From: Bacteroidales bacterium | Lineage (GTDB): Bacteria > Bacteroidota > Bacteroidia > Bacteroidales > UBA932 | Direction of reading: 5' to 3' | Length of the DNA stretch: 64,000 nt | Assembly (NCBI GenBank): GCA_017469425.1 | Contig: JAFUGJ010000001.1 | Span: 1 to 64,000 of the forward strand | Part shown: piece after piece, positions 1 to 8,380 of the stretch | Position numbering within the stretch: the first letter of the stretch is position 1 | How the letters are laid out: every line of letters starts with the position of its first letter | Made by a program: the position numbers and the translations under genes | The notes under the pieces: generated by a model | The model's input: only the letters and a program-made list of their open reading frames with translations | Told to the model about the DNA's origin: nothing | Database searches by the model: none

Positions 1-64
1 CGACTTGCATGTGTTAAGCCTGCCGCTAGCGTTCATCCTGAGCCAGGATCAAACTCTTCTTTGT
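1..64 (-). rRNA. rrs: 16S ribosomal RNA, 5' end only (partial)
   Basis: On the minus strand the sequence contains the universal bacterial 27F site AGAGTTTGATCCTGGCTCAG (57 down to 38), followed by GATGAACGCTAGCGGCAGGC and the usual ACATGCAAGTCG at the window edge. By alignment with E. coli numbering (A8 at base 57) the mature 5' end lies near base 64. The gene runs leftward out of the window. The exact end is inferred. Confidence 0.97.
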
Positions 65-214
65 ATATTTCTATTACTCTTAGCTCGATCCCGACACTCT
101 CTTCTCAATTCTTCTTAGAATTGACGCTCTCGATCTTTTTTCGTTCTCGGTACTTTTGCTTGTACTTGTTCTCTCAATATTTTCAATGAACTCCCGTTCT
201 TCTCAAACGGGCTG
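65..214 (-). promoter_or_regulatory. rRNA operon leader
   Basis: This is the transcribed leader between the rRNA promoter and the 16S gene. It starts with a short hairpin at 193-211 (CCCGTT paired with AACGGG). It then has a TTGAAAATATTGAGAGAACA segment of the kind common before 16S genes in Bacteroidales, probably an antitermination (boxA-like) or processing element. An AATTC/GAATT inverted repeat lies around 107-124. Roles are inferred. Confidence 0.6.
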
Positions 215-245
215 CAAAGGTAACTATTTTTTCTTTCCCTCCAAA
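215..245 (-). promoter_or_regulatory. rRNA operon promoter (Bacteroides type)
   Basis: On the minus strand there is a TTTG at 245-242, exactly 19 bp, then TACCTTTG at 222-215. This is a full match to the Bacteroidota primary-sigma consensus TTTG-N19-TAnnTTTG. Transcription would start a few bases to the left and read into the 16S gene. Confidence 0.88.
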
Positions 246-280
246 CTTTTTTTTGATTTTTTTATTAATTTCGTGCTCGT

Positions 281-832
281 ATGAAAAATGAGAGAGTTTC
301 GTTGTGGAGCATCTTCGGGGTATTTGCCAAGATAGGAGCCTTTACCATAGGTGGCGGCTATGCCATGATACCGCTGATTGAAGCCGAGATGTACCGCAGG
401 AAATGGATTTCGGAGGACGACATGGCGGACATTATCGTGCTGGCGCAGAGCGCACCGGGCATCCTGGCAGTAAACATGGCCATCTACTCCGGCTACCGTC
501 TCAGGGGGCTCAAGGGCGCCGTTGCCGCGAGCATAGGTGCAGTCCTGCCCTCGTTTGCAATCATACTCGCCATCGCCATGCTCTTCACGGGCATCAAGGA
601 CAATCCTACGGTAATGAAAATATTCCGGGGCATCCGCCCGGTAGCGGTCGGGCTCATCCTCGTGCCGGCGGTCAACATGGCGCGCAAAGGCTGCAAAAGC
701 TGGTGGGCCTGGGTAGTGCTGGCTGCTTCGCTCGCTGCAGTCGCCATACTGAAAGTGTCACCTATATATATAATAATGGTAACGATTGCCGCCGCAACCG
801 CCGTAAGTTTTGCAAAGGAGGGGCGGAAATGA
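281..832 (+). CDS. chrA: Chromate transporter family protein, half 1
   Basis: A 183-residue membrane protein of the CHR (chromate ion transporter) family. Near the N-terminus it has FAKIGAFTIGGGYAMIP (about residues 15-31), followed by the acidic WISEDD segment and AQSAPGILAVNMA, which are the typical CHR half-domain motifs. CHR proteins are either one long two-domain protein or, as here, two half-length proteins encoded side by side that probably pair in the inner membrane. The second half overlaps it by ATGA. Substrate is not certain: many such pairs in gut Bacteroidales have no proven chromate role. No GGAGG-type ribosome site is seen before this ATG. Confidence 0.88.
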   Translation: MKNERVSLWSIFGVFAKIGAFTIGGGYAMIPLIEAEMYRRKWISEDDMADIIVLAQSAPGILAVNMAIYSGYRLRGLKGAVAASIGAVLPSFAIILAIAMLFTGIKDNPTVMKIFRGIRPVAVGLILVPAVNMARKGCKSWWAWVVLAASLAAVAILKVSPIYIIMVTIAAATAVSFAKEGRK

Positions 833-1380
833 TTTACCTGCAGCTGTTCGTTACCTTCTTTGTAATCGGACTCTTCACTTTCGGAGGGGGCGGAGCGATG
901 CTTTCGCTCATCCAGACCCAGGTGGTGGGAAAGTTCGCCTGGCTCACCGAAGGGCAGTTCACCGACATCGTAGCAATTTCGCAGTGCACGCCCGGCCCCA
1001 TAGGGGTAAACTGCGCCACCTACACCGGATACGAGGTTGCCGGAGTGGCAGGTTCGGCCATCGCCACCTTCGCCCTCGTACTCCCCTCTTTCATCATTTT
1101 CTACGGCATCATCACTCTCTACAACCGCTACCACACCACATCGCTCTTTTCCAATGTGATGGCGGGGCTCCGTCCGGCGGTGGCGGGATTGATAGGAGCC
1201 GCAGCCCTCATCCTCATGTTCCACATCAGCCCCCAGGGCATCAGCGTGCTGGAAGAGAACTTCCCCGACTGGACTTCGTGGGCGATAATGGCCGCCAGCC
1301 TGCTCGCATCGCTCGTATTCAAGATAAACCCCATCCTGCTCATCGTGGCGGGAGGCATCATAGGATTGATAATTTACTGA
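829..1380 (+). CDS. chrA: Chromate transporter family protein, half 2
   Basis: A 183-residue CHR half-protein beginning at the ATG at 829, four bases inside the previous gene (ATGA overlap), with a strong AAGGAGG ribosome site at 815-821. Motifs parallel the first half: FFVIGLFTFGGGGAMLSLI near the N-terminus and AISQCTPGPIGVNCATYTGY about residues 53-72, then several hydrophobic helices. A much longer open frame through this region (from 403) is an out-of-frame extension, and the family motifs start only at this ATG. Translational coupling supports a heteromeric transporter. Substrate uncertain. Confidence 0.9.
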   Translation: MIYLQLFVTFFVIGLFTFGGGGAMLSLIQTQVVGKFAWLTEGQFTDIVAISQCTPGPIGVNCATYTGYEVAGVAGSAIATFALVLPSFIIFYGIITLYNRYHTTSLFSNVMAGLRPAVAGLIGAAALILMFHISPQGISVLEENFPDWTSWAIMAASLLASLVFKINPILLIVAGGIIGLIIY

Positions 1381-1386
1381 TATATC

Positions 1387-3048
1387 ATGAAAAAAATCTT
1401 ACTCACCGCCCTCACGGCAGCCATCTGTATTTTCTGCCAGGCGAAACCGCAAACCGAACTCAACATCATCCCGCAACCCAAGAGCGTGAGCCTCGCAAAG
1501 GGCAGCCTCAAGGTCAGGGGCGCCAACTTCAACTACGACGCGACCCTCGACGAACTTACCGTAAAAGCCATAGGGCGCCTGGCGGAAGACCTGTACATCT
1601 GCTCAGGAAAACCCAGCAGCATGGCAACTGCCGTCGGCGTCGGCAAAGACACTCCCATTGAGAAACTCAAAGGCATCTTCTTCTTCAAAGACGGAAGCCT
1701 GGCCGCGGAGCAATACACCATAGAGGTCGGGAAAAAGGCCGCAAAAGTGTGCGCTTCTACGATGAACGGATTCCTCTATGCCCTCAGCACCCTGCGGCAG
1801 ATTATGCCTGAAGCCATTTTCGCAGGAAAAACAGCCGAAGGCGTCAAGTGGACCATCCCCTGCTGCACCATCAAGGACGAGCCCCGCTTTGCATACAGGG
1901 GACTCATGCTCGACTGCGCAAGGCATTTCTACAGTGTAGATGAGGTGAAGAGATACCTCGACATAGCCGCATTCTACAAAATCAACCGCTTCCACTGGCA
2001 TCTCACCGAAGACCAGGGCTGGCGCATAGAAATAAAGAAATACCCCAAACTCACGGAGGTGGGCGCCTTCCGCTCCGGAACCCAGCAGACCTACGACAAA
2101 ACCAAGAACGACGGCAAGCGCTACGGGGGATATTACACCCAGGAGCAGATTCGCGAAGTTGTCGAATACGCCTCCACCCTCGGCATCACGACCATCCCCG
2201 AACTCGACCTTCCCGGCCATATGCTTGCCGCAATGGCATCATATCCCTGGCTCGGATGCGCAGGAGGCCCTTATCAGGTTTGGACCCGCTGGGGAGTTTC
2301 CGACCAGGTGCTCTGCGTAGGCAAGGAAGAGACTTTCACCTTCCTGCAGGATGTGCTCGACGAAATCTGCGAACTTTTCCCCAGCGAATACATTCACATC
2401 GGCGGCGACGAGTGCCCCAAGACCGAATGGTCGAAATGCCCGGTATGCCAGGCTAAGATTGCACAGCTCGGCCTCAAAGACGGCAACGGCGCCACCAAGG
2501 AGCAGAGGCTGCAGAACTATGTCACCGCCCGCATACAGAAGTACCTCGCAGGCAAAGGACGCAAGGTAATCGGCTGGGATGAAATCCTGGAAGGCGAACT
2601 CGCGGAGGGTGCAACCGTGATGTCGTGGCGCGGAACCACCGGAGGCATCAAGGCTTCGCAGATGGGCTACGATGTAATCATGTCGCCCACCACCTATTGC
2701 TATCTGGATTACAACCAGGGCCCCGGCTCGGGAGAATTCCTCGGAGCCGGTTACACCAAGAAAGGCAAGAACTACGATGCCGCAAACCTCTACAGTTTCG
2801 AGCCCCTTGCTGACATCCCCGAATCGGCAGCAAAGCACATCCTCGGCGTTCAGGCCAACATGTGGACCGAATACATACGCAACGAAAGACAGCTCCACTA
2901 CATGTTGAACCCGCGCCTGCAGGCCCTGAGCGAAGTGCAGTGGTGCACTCCGGAAAACAAGGACTACACCCGATTCGAGTCGAAGATGAAGGCCAAGCAC
3001 TTCAAGATACTCGACACCCTCGGATACATCTACAGGCCGATAGACTGA
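1387..3048 (+). CDS. Secreted beta-N-acetylhexosaminidase, GH20
   Basis: A 553-residue exported glycoside hydrolase of family GH20, which removes terminal GlcNAc or GalNAc using the substrate acetamido group. It has a signal peptide (MKKILLTALTAAICIFCQA), a GH20 N-terminal domain (QTELNIIPQPKSVSL onward) and the catalytic barrel from about residue 170. HWHLTEDQGWRIEIKKYPKL and HIGGDECPK carry the catalytic Asp341-Glu342 pair. Length is normal. It starts only 6 bases after the second chromate-type gene, so it may share its transcript, an odd pairing with no obvious functional reason. It is separate from the GlcNAc operon at 17961-30332 but could feed it. Confidence 0.95.
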   Translation: MKKILLTALTAAICIFCQAKPQTELNIIPQPKSVSLAKGSLKVRGANFNYDATLDELTVKAIGRLAEDLYICSGKPSSMATAVGVGKDTPIEKLKGIFFFKDGSLAAEQYTIEVGKKAAKVCASTMNGFLYALSTLRQIMPEAIFAGKTAEGVKWTIPCCTIKDEPRFAYRGLMLDCARHFYSVDEVKRYLDIAAFYKINRFHWHLTEDQGWRIEIKKYPKLTEVGAFRSGTQQTYDKTKNDGKRYGGYYTQEQIREVVEYASTLGITTIPELDLPGHMLAAMASYPWLGCAGGPYQVWTRWGVSDQVLCVGKEETFTFLQDVLDEICELFPSEYIHIGGDECPKTEWSKCPVCQAKIAQLGLKDGNGATKEQRLQNYVTARIQKYLAGKGRKVIGWDEILEGELAEGATVMSWRGTTGGIKASQMGYDVIMSPTTYCYLDYNQGPGSGEFLGAGYTKKGKNYDAANLYSFEPLADIPESAAKHILGVQANMWTEYIRNERQLHYMLNPRLQALSEVQWCTPENKDYTRFESKMKAKHFKILDTLGYIYRPID

Positions 3049-3067
3049 CAGCCTCCCCGTAAAGCTC

Positions 3068-3100
3068 GAACGCCTCCCGATATCACATCGGGAGGCGTTC
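3068..3100 (+). terminator. Hairpin terminator after GH20 gene
   Basis: A 14-bp perfect inverted repeat (GAACGCCTCCCGAT / ATCGGGAGGCGTTC) with a 5-base loop lies 20 bases after the GH20 stop. The run of T after it is weak (TCAATTCT), so termination is likely but not certain. It may serve both strands. Confidence 0.7.
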
Positions 3101-3176
3101 TCAATTCTAACCTAAAATTTAACCTATGAAAAAACTATTCGAGTAAAATCTACTGCGAATATCGTGCCAACGAGCA

Positions 3177-3857
3177 CTATTTTACAGGTTTAATATTAAT
3201 GATTTTCACTTGAGCTACCGGTCTGTCGCGAAGGTCGGTTTCGACGGCGGCAATTTTGTCAATCACATCGATACCCTCCACGGTTTCACCGAACACGGTG
3301 TACTGCCCGTCAAGCTGGGCACAGGTCCTCTCGTCCTGCACGATGTAGAACTGCGAACCGGATGATTCCTTCATGGGATTGGCGGCATCGCCACGGCGGG
3401 CGGCGGCAAGTGCTCCCTTCTTGTGACGGTGCGAAGGCACGAATTCGGCGGGAACGGTATATCCGGGACCGCCTGTGCCAAAGAGCGAAGCATTGGCCGG
3501 ATCCTTGGTGAGAGGGTCGCCTCCCTGAATCATGAAGCCTTTGATTACGCGATGGAACAGCAGTCCGTCGTAAAAACCTCCCAATGCCAGTTTGGCAAAG
3601 TTCGCGCGGTGCAGCGGAGTGTCGCTGTAGAGTTTAATCCTGATTGTTCCGTAATTGGTTACGATGTCGAAGACGGGTTCTTCGGCGAGTTCTGAAAGTT
3701 TCTTTTCCACGGCTATTGAATCTTGTTTGACTTGTTCTGCAACGACGGCTTCCTGTCCGTCACCGGCCTGCTCGGCCGTTTTCTTTTTATTCCCGCAGGA
3801 ACTTGCCATCAATGAGAGCACTGCAACACCGACGGCGAGGATTAAGTATTTCTTCAT
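3177..3857 (-). CDS. Cyclophilin-type peptidyl-prolyl isomerase lipoprotein
   Basis: A 226-residue protein: a lipoprotein signal (MKKYLILAVGVAVLSLMASSC, Cys21), a Lys/Gln/Glu-rich linker, then a cyclophilin domain that isomerises peptide bonds before proline, probably in the periplasm. Cyclophilin motifs are FHRVIKGFMIQGGDP, GSQFYIVQDE and YTVFGETVEGIDVI. The ATG at 3857 was chosen over the one three codons upstream because it gives a normal signal peptide. The promoter -7 box ends only 6 bases before it, so the message would be almost leaderless. Confidence 0.93.
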   Translation of the reverse strand: MKKYLILAVGVAVLSLMASSCGNKKKTAEQAGDGQEAVVAEQVKQDSIAVEKKLSELAEEPVFDIVTNYGTIRIKLYSDTPLHRANFAKLALGGFYDGLLFHRVIKGFMIQGGDPLTKDPANASLFGTGGPGYTVPAEFVPSHRHKKGALAAARRGDAANPMKESSGSQFYIVQDERTCAQLDGQYTVFGETVEGIDVIDKIAAVETDLRDRPVAQVKIINIKPVK

Positions 3858-3863
3858 AATGAA

Positions 3864-3871
3864 CAAATATA
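3864..3871 (-). promoter_or_regulatory. Promoter -7 box for the cyclophilin gene
   Basis: TATATTTG on the minus strand matches TAnnTTTG. It ends 6 bases before the cyclophilin ATG, so the start point falls on or next to the start codon. No clear -33 TTTG is seen. Confidence 0.65.
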
Positions 3872-3884
3872 GGGATTAATTCTG

Positions 3885-3892
3885 TATTTTTG
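3885..3892 (+). promoter_or_regulatory. Promoter -7 box for the flippase gene
   Basis: TATTTTTG matches TAnnTTTG and is followed by 7 bases and the ATG of the flippase gene. This divergent promoter pair with 3864-3871 leaves nearly no 5' leader on either message. Confidence 0.65.
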
Positions 3893-3899
3893 CATAGTC

Positions 3900-5369
3900 A
3901 TGAACTTAAAGTCACTCGCAAAAGATACAGCCATTTACGGGCTCAGCAGTATAGTAGGAAGATTTCTCAACTACCTGCTCGTTCCGCTATATACCACATT
4001 CATTAGCGCGCAGACCGGAGGCTACGGCATAGTCAACCATCTTTACGGCTATACCGCCCTGCTGCTGGCGCTTCTCACCTTCGGGATGGAAACCACGCTC
4101 TTCCGCTTCTCCAACAAAGACGGGGAAGACCCGCAGCTGGTTTACGGCTCGATTCTTCGCATGGTTGGAGGACTCTGCATCGCTTTCCTGGCCGTCGTAT
4201 TCGGCTTCCTGAAACCCATATCCTCCGCCCTGGGATATCCCGCTCATCCCGAGTACATAGCCTGCATGGCGGCGACCGTGGCCATTGACGCATTCCAGGC
4301 TATCATGTTCAGCCGCCTCAGGCAGCAGAAGCGCCCGGTGAAGTTCATGCTCCTGAAATTCTCGTTCATCATACCGAATGTGCTGCTGAACCTCATCGCC
4401 TTTGCCGTCCTGCCGCGTTTCTTCGGAAGCTACCCGAGGCTGGAGGCATTGTACGCGCGATTCGACGGAGGCGTGGGGCTGATTTTCTTCATCAACCTCG
4501 CCTGCACCGCCCTTGTCACCCTCGGTTTTGCAAATGAACTGAAGGGGCTCGGATACGGATTCGACAAGGCCCTTGCAAAAAGGCTTCTCGCCTATAGCTG
4601 GCCTTTGTTGATACTGAGCCTCGTGGGAGTGTTCAACCAGGTGGCGTCGCAGATACTCTATCCCATGGTGGTGCCGGGTGCGGAAGGAAGGGTGCAGCTC
4701 GGCATCTACGGCGCATGCGTCAAGATAGCCATGATAATGGCCCTTCTCACCCAGGCTTTCCGCTATGCCTACGAACCCATGGTGTTCAACGGCAGCCGCG
4801 ACCGCAACAGCCCCGAAACCCTTGCCGACGGCATGAAGTATTTTATCGTATTCACCCTTCTCGCCTTCCTCGCGGTAATGGTGTATATGCCCATTCTCCA
4901 GCACTTCATCGGCTCCACCTACAGGGAGGGTCTGAAGGTTGTGCCCATCGTGATGCTGGCGGAAATCTTCATGGGCATCTACTTCAATCTATCGTTCTGG
5001 TACAAACTCAGCGACCAGACCCTCTGGGGGGCCGTAATGAGCGCAATCGGAGCCGGAGTGATGGTGGCGGTGATAGTGCTGGGCATCCCGCGCTGGGGCT
5101 ACATGGCCTGTGCATGGGGAGGTTTTGCGGGATACGGAACGGCCATGCTGCTCAGCTTCTTCATCGGGCAGAAAAAATATCCCATACGCTACGACCTGCG
5201 CACCATTGCCATCTTCGCCGCTCTTGCCGCCGTGCTGTATTTCGCATACGAAGCCCTTGGCAGGACAGGTCTCGGCGCCTGGCCTCTCATGGCCATAGGA
5301 ACAGCCTTTCTGCTGATTTACGCTGCTGCCGCCTGGAAGCTGGTAGTTTCACGGCCACGAAGCAATTAA
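3900..5369 (+). CDS. Oligosaccharide flippase family membrane protein (Wzx/MATE-like)
   Basis: A 489-residue integral membrane protein with about 12-14 hydrophobic segments. The N-terminus (KDTAIYGLSSIVGRFLNYLL followed by VPLYT) is typical of the polysaccharide-transport family of the MOP superfamily, which flips lipid-linked sugars across the inner membrane. The C-terminal half shows the polysaccharide-biosynthesis C-terminal pattern. There are no glycosyltransferases nearby, so the substrate cannot be told from context. It is divergent from the cyclophilin gene and convergent with tsf. Confidence 0.88.
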   Translation: MNLKSLAKDTAIYGLSSIVGRFLNYLLVPLYTTFISAQTGGYGIVNHLYGYTALLLALLTFGMETTLFRFSNKDGEDPQLVYGSILRMVGGLCIAFLAVVFGFLKPISSALGYPAHPEYIACMAATVAIDAFQAIMFSRLRQQKRPVKFMLLKFSFIIPNVLLNLIAFAVLPRFFGSYPRLEALYARFDGGVGLIFFINLACTALVTLGFANELKGLGYGFDKALAKRLLAYSWPLLILSLVGVFNQVASQILYPMVVPGAEGRVQLGIYGACVKIAMIMALLTQAFRYAYEPMVFNGSRDRNSPETLADGMKYFIVFTLLAFLAVMVYMPILQHFIGSTYREGLKVVPIVMLAEIFMGIYFNLSFWYKLSDQTLWGAVMSAIGAGVMVAVIVLGIPRWGYMACAWGGFAGYGTAMLLSFFIGQKKYPIRYDLRTIAIFAALAAVLYFAYEALGRTGLGAWPLMAIGTAFLLIYAAAAWKLVVSRPRSN

Positions 5370-5414
5370 CCGGCAGCTGCAAGGTAATCCATTCTTAAAC
5401 CCAATTATTAACGC

Positions 5415-5442
5415 AAAAAAGACCGGCCCCGAAGGGTCGGCC
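5415..5442 (-). terminator. Terminator of the rplM-rpsI-rpsB-tsf operon
   Basis: On the minus strand GGCCGACCC, a TTCG tetraloop, GGGCCGGTC and six T residues (5420-5415) form a standard intrinsic terminator 26 bases after tsf. The stem has one A-C mismatch and one G-U pair. It may also stop the flippase message from the other side. Confidence 0.85.
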
Positions 5443-5467
5443 TTAATTTATCGGAACAGGATGTGCC

Positions 5468-6466
5468 TTAGTCGTTCAGATTGAACTTCTTGAACACTAC
5501 CACCTTGGCGTCCTTGTCGACAGCGGCGATAGCTTCCTTCACGGTCTGCTTGCCGTCGCCCATCTGGTACTCCTGGGCCTCGAGGGTGTTCTCCTTGAAG
5601 AACTTGGCAAGACGGCCCTTGGCAATATTCTGAATCATCTGCTCATTGAGGTTGGCAGCCTTCTCGGCGCTCACAGTCTTGATGATTTCGCGAGCCTGGG
5701 CGGCCTGCTCGGGAGTGAGCCATCCCTTGGCGGTGTTGCTCTCGATATGGTCTTCGGAGTCAACATGTGCAGGGTTGATACCGGCCTTCTTGAGGGCGGC
5801 CTCAACTGCCTTGTGCACCTGCTCTTCCTTGGTCTTCTCGACAGCTACCTTGAACTCGTTGTCAATCACTTCCTGAGGGCAGTCAGCCTCGGAGATGGCA
5901 ACGGGGCTCATGGATGCGACCTGCATCACGACACCCTTTGCAAGTTCTGCGGGAACTTCCTTGTTGAATCCTACGAGGGCACCGAGCTTGCCGGTGAGCT
6001 TGTGGATGTACTCTGCAACGAAGGGAGCCTCTACGGGAGCATAGTAAGCAATGACGGTCTTTTCACCGGACTTGCCGGTCTGAACCTCGATGGCCTTCTG
6101 GACGGTGGTACCGTCGGTGAGGGTGCATGCGAGGAGAGCCTCGGTGTCGGCAGGGAACTGTGCGATGGCAACATCGGCAATTGCGTCTGCAAGAGCCTGG
6201 AAGTCGGCATTGCGGGATACGAAGTCGGTTTCGCAACCAACGCACACAAGGACTCCCTTGCCGCCCTGGACGCGTGCCTTCACGGCACCTTCGGAGGTCT
6301 CGCGGTCAGCACGCTTGGCTGCAACGAGCTTACCTTTTTCGCGGATGATGTCGGCAGCTTTCTGGAAATCGCCTTCAGCCTCTTCGAGAGCCTTCTTGCA
6401 ATCCATCATACCTGCGGAAGTCATCTTCCGTAACTTCATAACATCTGCTGCTGTAATGTTTGCCAT
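5468..6466 (-). CDS. tsf: Translation elongation factor Ts
   Basis: A 332-residue EF-Ts, the nucleotide exchange factor that reloads EF-Tu with GTP. The N-terminal UBA-like part reads ADVMKLRKMTSAGMMDCKKA, followed by CETDFVSRNADF (about residues 76-87), the EF-Ts signature regions. The length matches Bacteroidota EF-Ts, which is longer than the 280-residue proteobacterial form. It is the last gene of the ribosomal cluster, 12 bases after rpsB, with a terminator downstream. Confidence 0.98.
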   Translation of the reverse strand: MANITAADVMKLRKMTSAGMMDCKKALEEAEGDFQKAADIIREKGKLVAAKRADRETSEGAVKARVQGGKGVLVCVGCETDFVSRNADFQALADAIADVAIAQFPADTEALLACTLTDGTTVQKAIEVQTGKSGEKTVIAYYAPVEAPFVAEYIHKLTGKLGALVGFNKEVPAELAKGVVMQVASMSPVAISEADCPQEVIDNEFKVAVEKTKEEQVHKAVEAALKKAGINPAHVDSEDHIESNTAKGWLTPEQAAQAREIIKTVSAEKAANLNEQMIQNIAKGRLAKFFKENTLEAQEYQMGDGKQTVKEAIAAVDKDAKVVVFKKFNLND

Positions 6467-6478
6467 AATGTTTTCTTT

Positions 6479-7342
6479 TTATTGTTCAACAGTTTCTGCT
6501 GCGGGAGCCTCTGCGGCTGCGGGCTCTGCTGCGGGTGCAGCTTCCACGGCCTTGGCTTCTTCCTTCCTGGCGCCTCTGCGGGAACGGAGATTCTTGCCTT
6601 CTGCAGGCTTAGCATTCTCGGTCTCGGCAGTTGCGGCCTCTTTGTCCTTCTCGAGCTTGCGCTCTTCAAGACCTTCCTGGATAGCTGTGCAAAGTGCGGT
6701 GAGAACACATTCAACGCTCTTTGCTGCGTCGTCGTTTGCCGGAATCACATAATCAACGGGAGTGGGATCGCAACAAGTATCAACCATTGCGAATACCGGG
6801 ATATTCAGACGGTTAGCTTCCTTGACGGCATTGGCCTCTTTCTGGATGTCCACCACGAACAGAGCAGCGGGAAGGCGGCTCATGTCGCGGATGCTTCCGA
6901 GGTTCTTTTCGAGCTTTGCACGCTGGCGGTCAATCTGGAGGCGCTCACGCTTTGCGAGCTTCTCGAAAGTACCATCTTCCTTCATCTTGTCGATGGTGCT
7001 CATTTTCTTGACGGCCTTGCGGATGGTGGGGAAGTTGGTAAGCATACCACCTGCCCAGCGCTCTGTTACTGAAGGCATTCCTACTGCGGATGCCTTCTCG
7101 GACACGATGTCCTTTGCCTGTTTTTTGGTGGCAACGAAGAGAATCTTGCGGCCGCTCTTGGCGAGCAGCTTCATCTCCTCGGCCGCCTCGTCTATCTTGA
7201 CGACTGTCTTGTGCAGGTCGATGATGTGAATCCCGTTCTTCTGGTCGAAGATGTACGGAGCCATTTTGGGATTCCACTTGCGGGCGAGATGTCCGAAATG
7301 AACACCTGCATCAAGCAATTCTTGGAAATTTGTTCGTGACAT
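6479..7342 (-). CDS. rpsB: 30S ribosomal protein S2
   Basis: A 287-residue S2. It begins MSRTNFQELLDAGVHFGHLA and carries the two S2 signatures (GHLARKWNPKMAPYIF and VVDIQKEANAVKEANRLNIP). After about residue 235 it has a low-complexity Ala/Glu/Pro-rich tail (about 50 residues, ending PAAETVEQ) beyond the usual S2 fold, a common extension in Bacteroidota. It is co-transcribed with tsf. The 149-base spacer before it holds a hairpin. Confidence 0.98.
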   Translation of the reverse strand: MSRTNFQELLDAGVHFGHLARKWNPKMAPYIFDQKNGIHIIDLHKTVVKIDEAAEEMKLLAKSGRKILFVATKKQAKDIVSEKASAVGMPSVTERWAGGMLTNFPTIRKAVKKMSTIDKMKEDGTFEKLAKRERLQIDRQRAKLEKNLGSIRDMSRLPAALFVVDIQKEANAVKEANRLNIPVFAMVDTCCDPTPVDYVIPANDDAAKSVECVLTALCTAIQEGLEERKLEKDKEAATAETENAKPAEGKNLRSRRGARKEEAKAVEAAPAAEPAAAEAPAAETVEQ

Positions 7343-7491
7343 TTTGGTTGTTTGTTAATTGTTTTTCCCGCATTGCGGGCCTCTTTTCTTCAAGGTACGG
7401 GTAGCGGCCTTGCCGGTCCCGGGCCTTTTCCGCAGTGCTGCAACTATCCTTCTTGGGGTTTAAACAGCAACTGTACGAAAGTAAAACGGCA
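7343..7491 (-). promoter_or_regulatory. rpsI-rpsB spacer with GC hairpins
   Basis: This is the longest gap inside the ribosomal cluster. On the minus strand it contains a GC-rich segment (about 7390-7425, GGCCCGGGACCGGCAAGGCC) and a compact hairpin CCCGC-AAT-GCGGG at 7379-7367 followed by A-rich sequence up to the rpsB ATG. There is no T-tract, so it is not a normal terminator. It could be an S2 autoregulatory site or a processing site. No good TAnnTTTG promoter was seen. Function is a guess. Confidence 0.35.
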
Positions 7492-7881
7492 TTAACGCTT
7501 GCTGAACTGGAAGCGGCGGCGTGCTCCGGGCTGGCCGGGTTTCTTGCGCTCTACCTCGCGAGCGTCGCGGGTGAGGAAACCTGCTGCCTTGAGCGCGGGA
7601 CGATATGCTTCCTTGTCAATCTCACAAAGTGCGCGTGCAATGCCGAGGCGGATGGCTTCTGCCTGACCTTTGGTGCCGCCGCCGACGACGGTAACCTTGA
7701 CATCAAACTTGCCTTCGGTCTCGGTAACTGCGAACGGCTGGTTCACAATGTAGCGGAGGCTGTCCTGGGGGAAGAAGTTCTCCAGAGGACGGTCGTTGAT
7801 CGTTACATTGCCTGCACCGGCTGTGAGATAAACGCGAGCTACAGCTGCTTTACGTCTTCCAAGGGCGTGAGTCTGTTCCAT
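7492..7881 (-). CDS. rpsI: 30S ribosomal protein S9
   Basis: A 129-residue S9. It has the N-terminal [14 protein letters not shown], the family motif [19 protein letters not shown] (about 66-84), and the basic C-terminus [17 protein letters not shown], which reaches the ribosomal P site. It lies 9 bases after rplM, the usual pairing. Confidence 0.98.
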   Translation of the reverse strand: MEQTHALGRRKAAVARVYLTAGAGNVTINDRPLENFFPQDSLRYIVNQPFAVTETEGKFDVKVTVVGGGTKGQAEAIRLGIARALCEIDKEAYRPALKAAGFLTRDAREVERKKPGQPGARRRFQFSKR

Positions 7882-7890
7882 TTGCTCTGT

Positions 7891-8346
7891 TTAAATTTCG
7901 TTCAACTTGATTGTTTTGGGGTTCTGGGCCTGGTGAGGATGCTCGGGTCCTGCGTAAACATGCAGGTTGTGGAGAATCTTGTCACCAAGACGGGTCTTGG
8001 GGAGCATACCCCTTACTGCTCTCTCTACAAGCCTTTCGGGATGATTTGAAGCAAGGATCTCTTTGGGAGTGGTGAAACGCTGTCCGCCCGGATATCCGGT
8101 GTAGCGCGTGTAAACACGGTCGGTCATCTTCTTTCCGCCCAGGGCCACCTTCTCTGCGTTGACGACGATGACATTGTCACCGCAATCCACATTGGGGGTG
8201 AAACCGGGTTTGGTCTTTCCGCGAAGCACGAGGGCAACGCGCGAAGCCAGACGGCCAAGTGCAAGATCGGTTGCATCAATGACTACCCACTGCTTGTCTA
8301 CAGTAGCCTTGTTGAGCGATACTGTTTTGTAGCTAAGTGTGTCCAC
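7891..8346 (-). CDS. rplM: 50S ribosomal protein L13
   Basis: A 151-residue L13 with WVVIDATDLALGRLASRVA and the signature region RAVRGMLPKTRLGDKILHNL. I place the start at a GTG (8346), giving VDTLSYKTVS, because the family begins about there. The frame stays open to 8436, but that extension overlaps the promoter and leader hairpin and resembles no L13. It is the first gene of rplM-rpsI-rpsB-tsf. Confidence 0.95.
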   Translation of the reverse strand: MDTLSYKTVSLNKATVDKQWVVIDATDLALGRLASRVALVLRGKTKPGFTPNVDCGDNVIVVNAEKVALGGKKMTDRVYTRYTGYPGGQRFTTPKEILASNHPERLVERAVRGMLPKTRLGDKILHNLHVYAGPEHPHQAQNPKTIKLNEI

Positions 8347-8380
8347 TGTCTTGATCTTTAAATAGTTATACAAAAAAATT

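Noticed and set aside
403-828. Long N-terminal extension of the second chromate-type protein
   Set aside because: It is out of frame with the first CHR gene, and the family motifs begin only at the ATG at 829, which has a good ribosome site.
2239-3000. Antisense 253-codon frame within the GH20 gene
   Set aside because: Shadow of the GH20 coding sequence, no domain or promoter.
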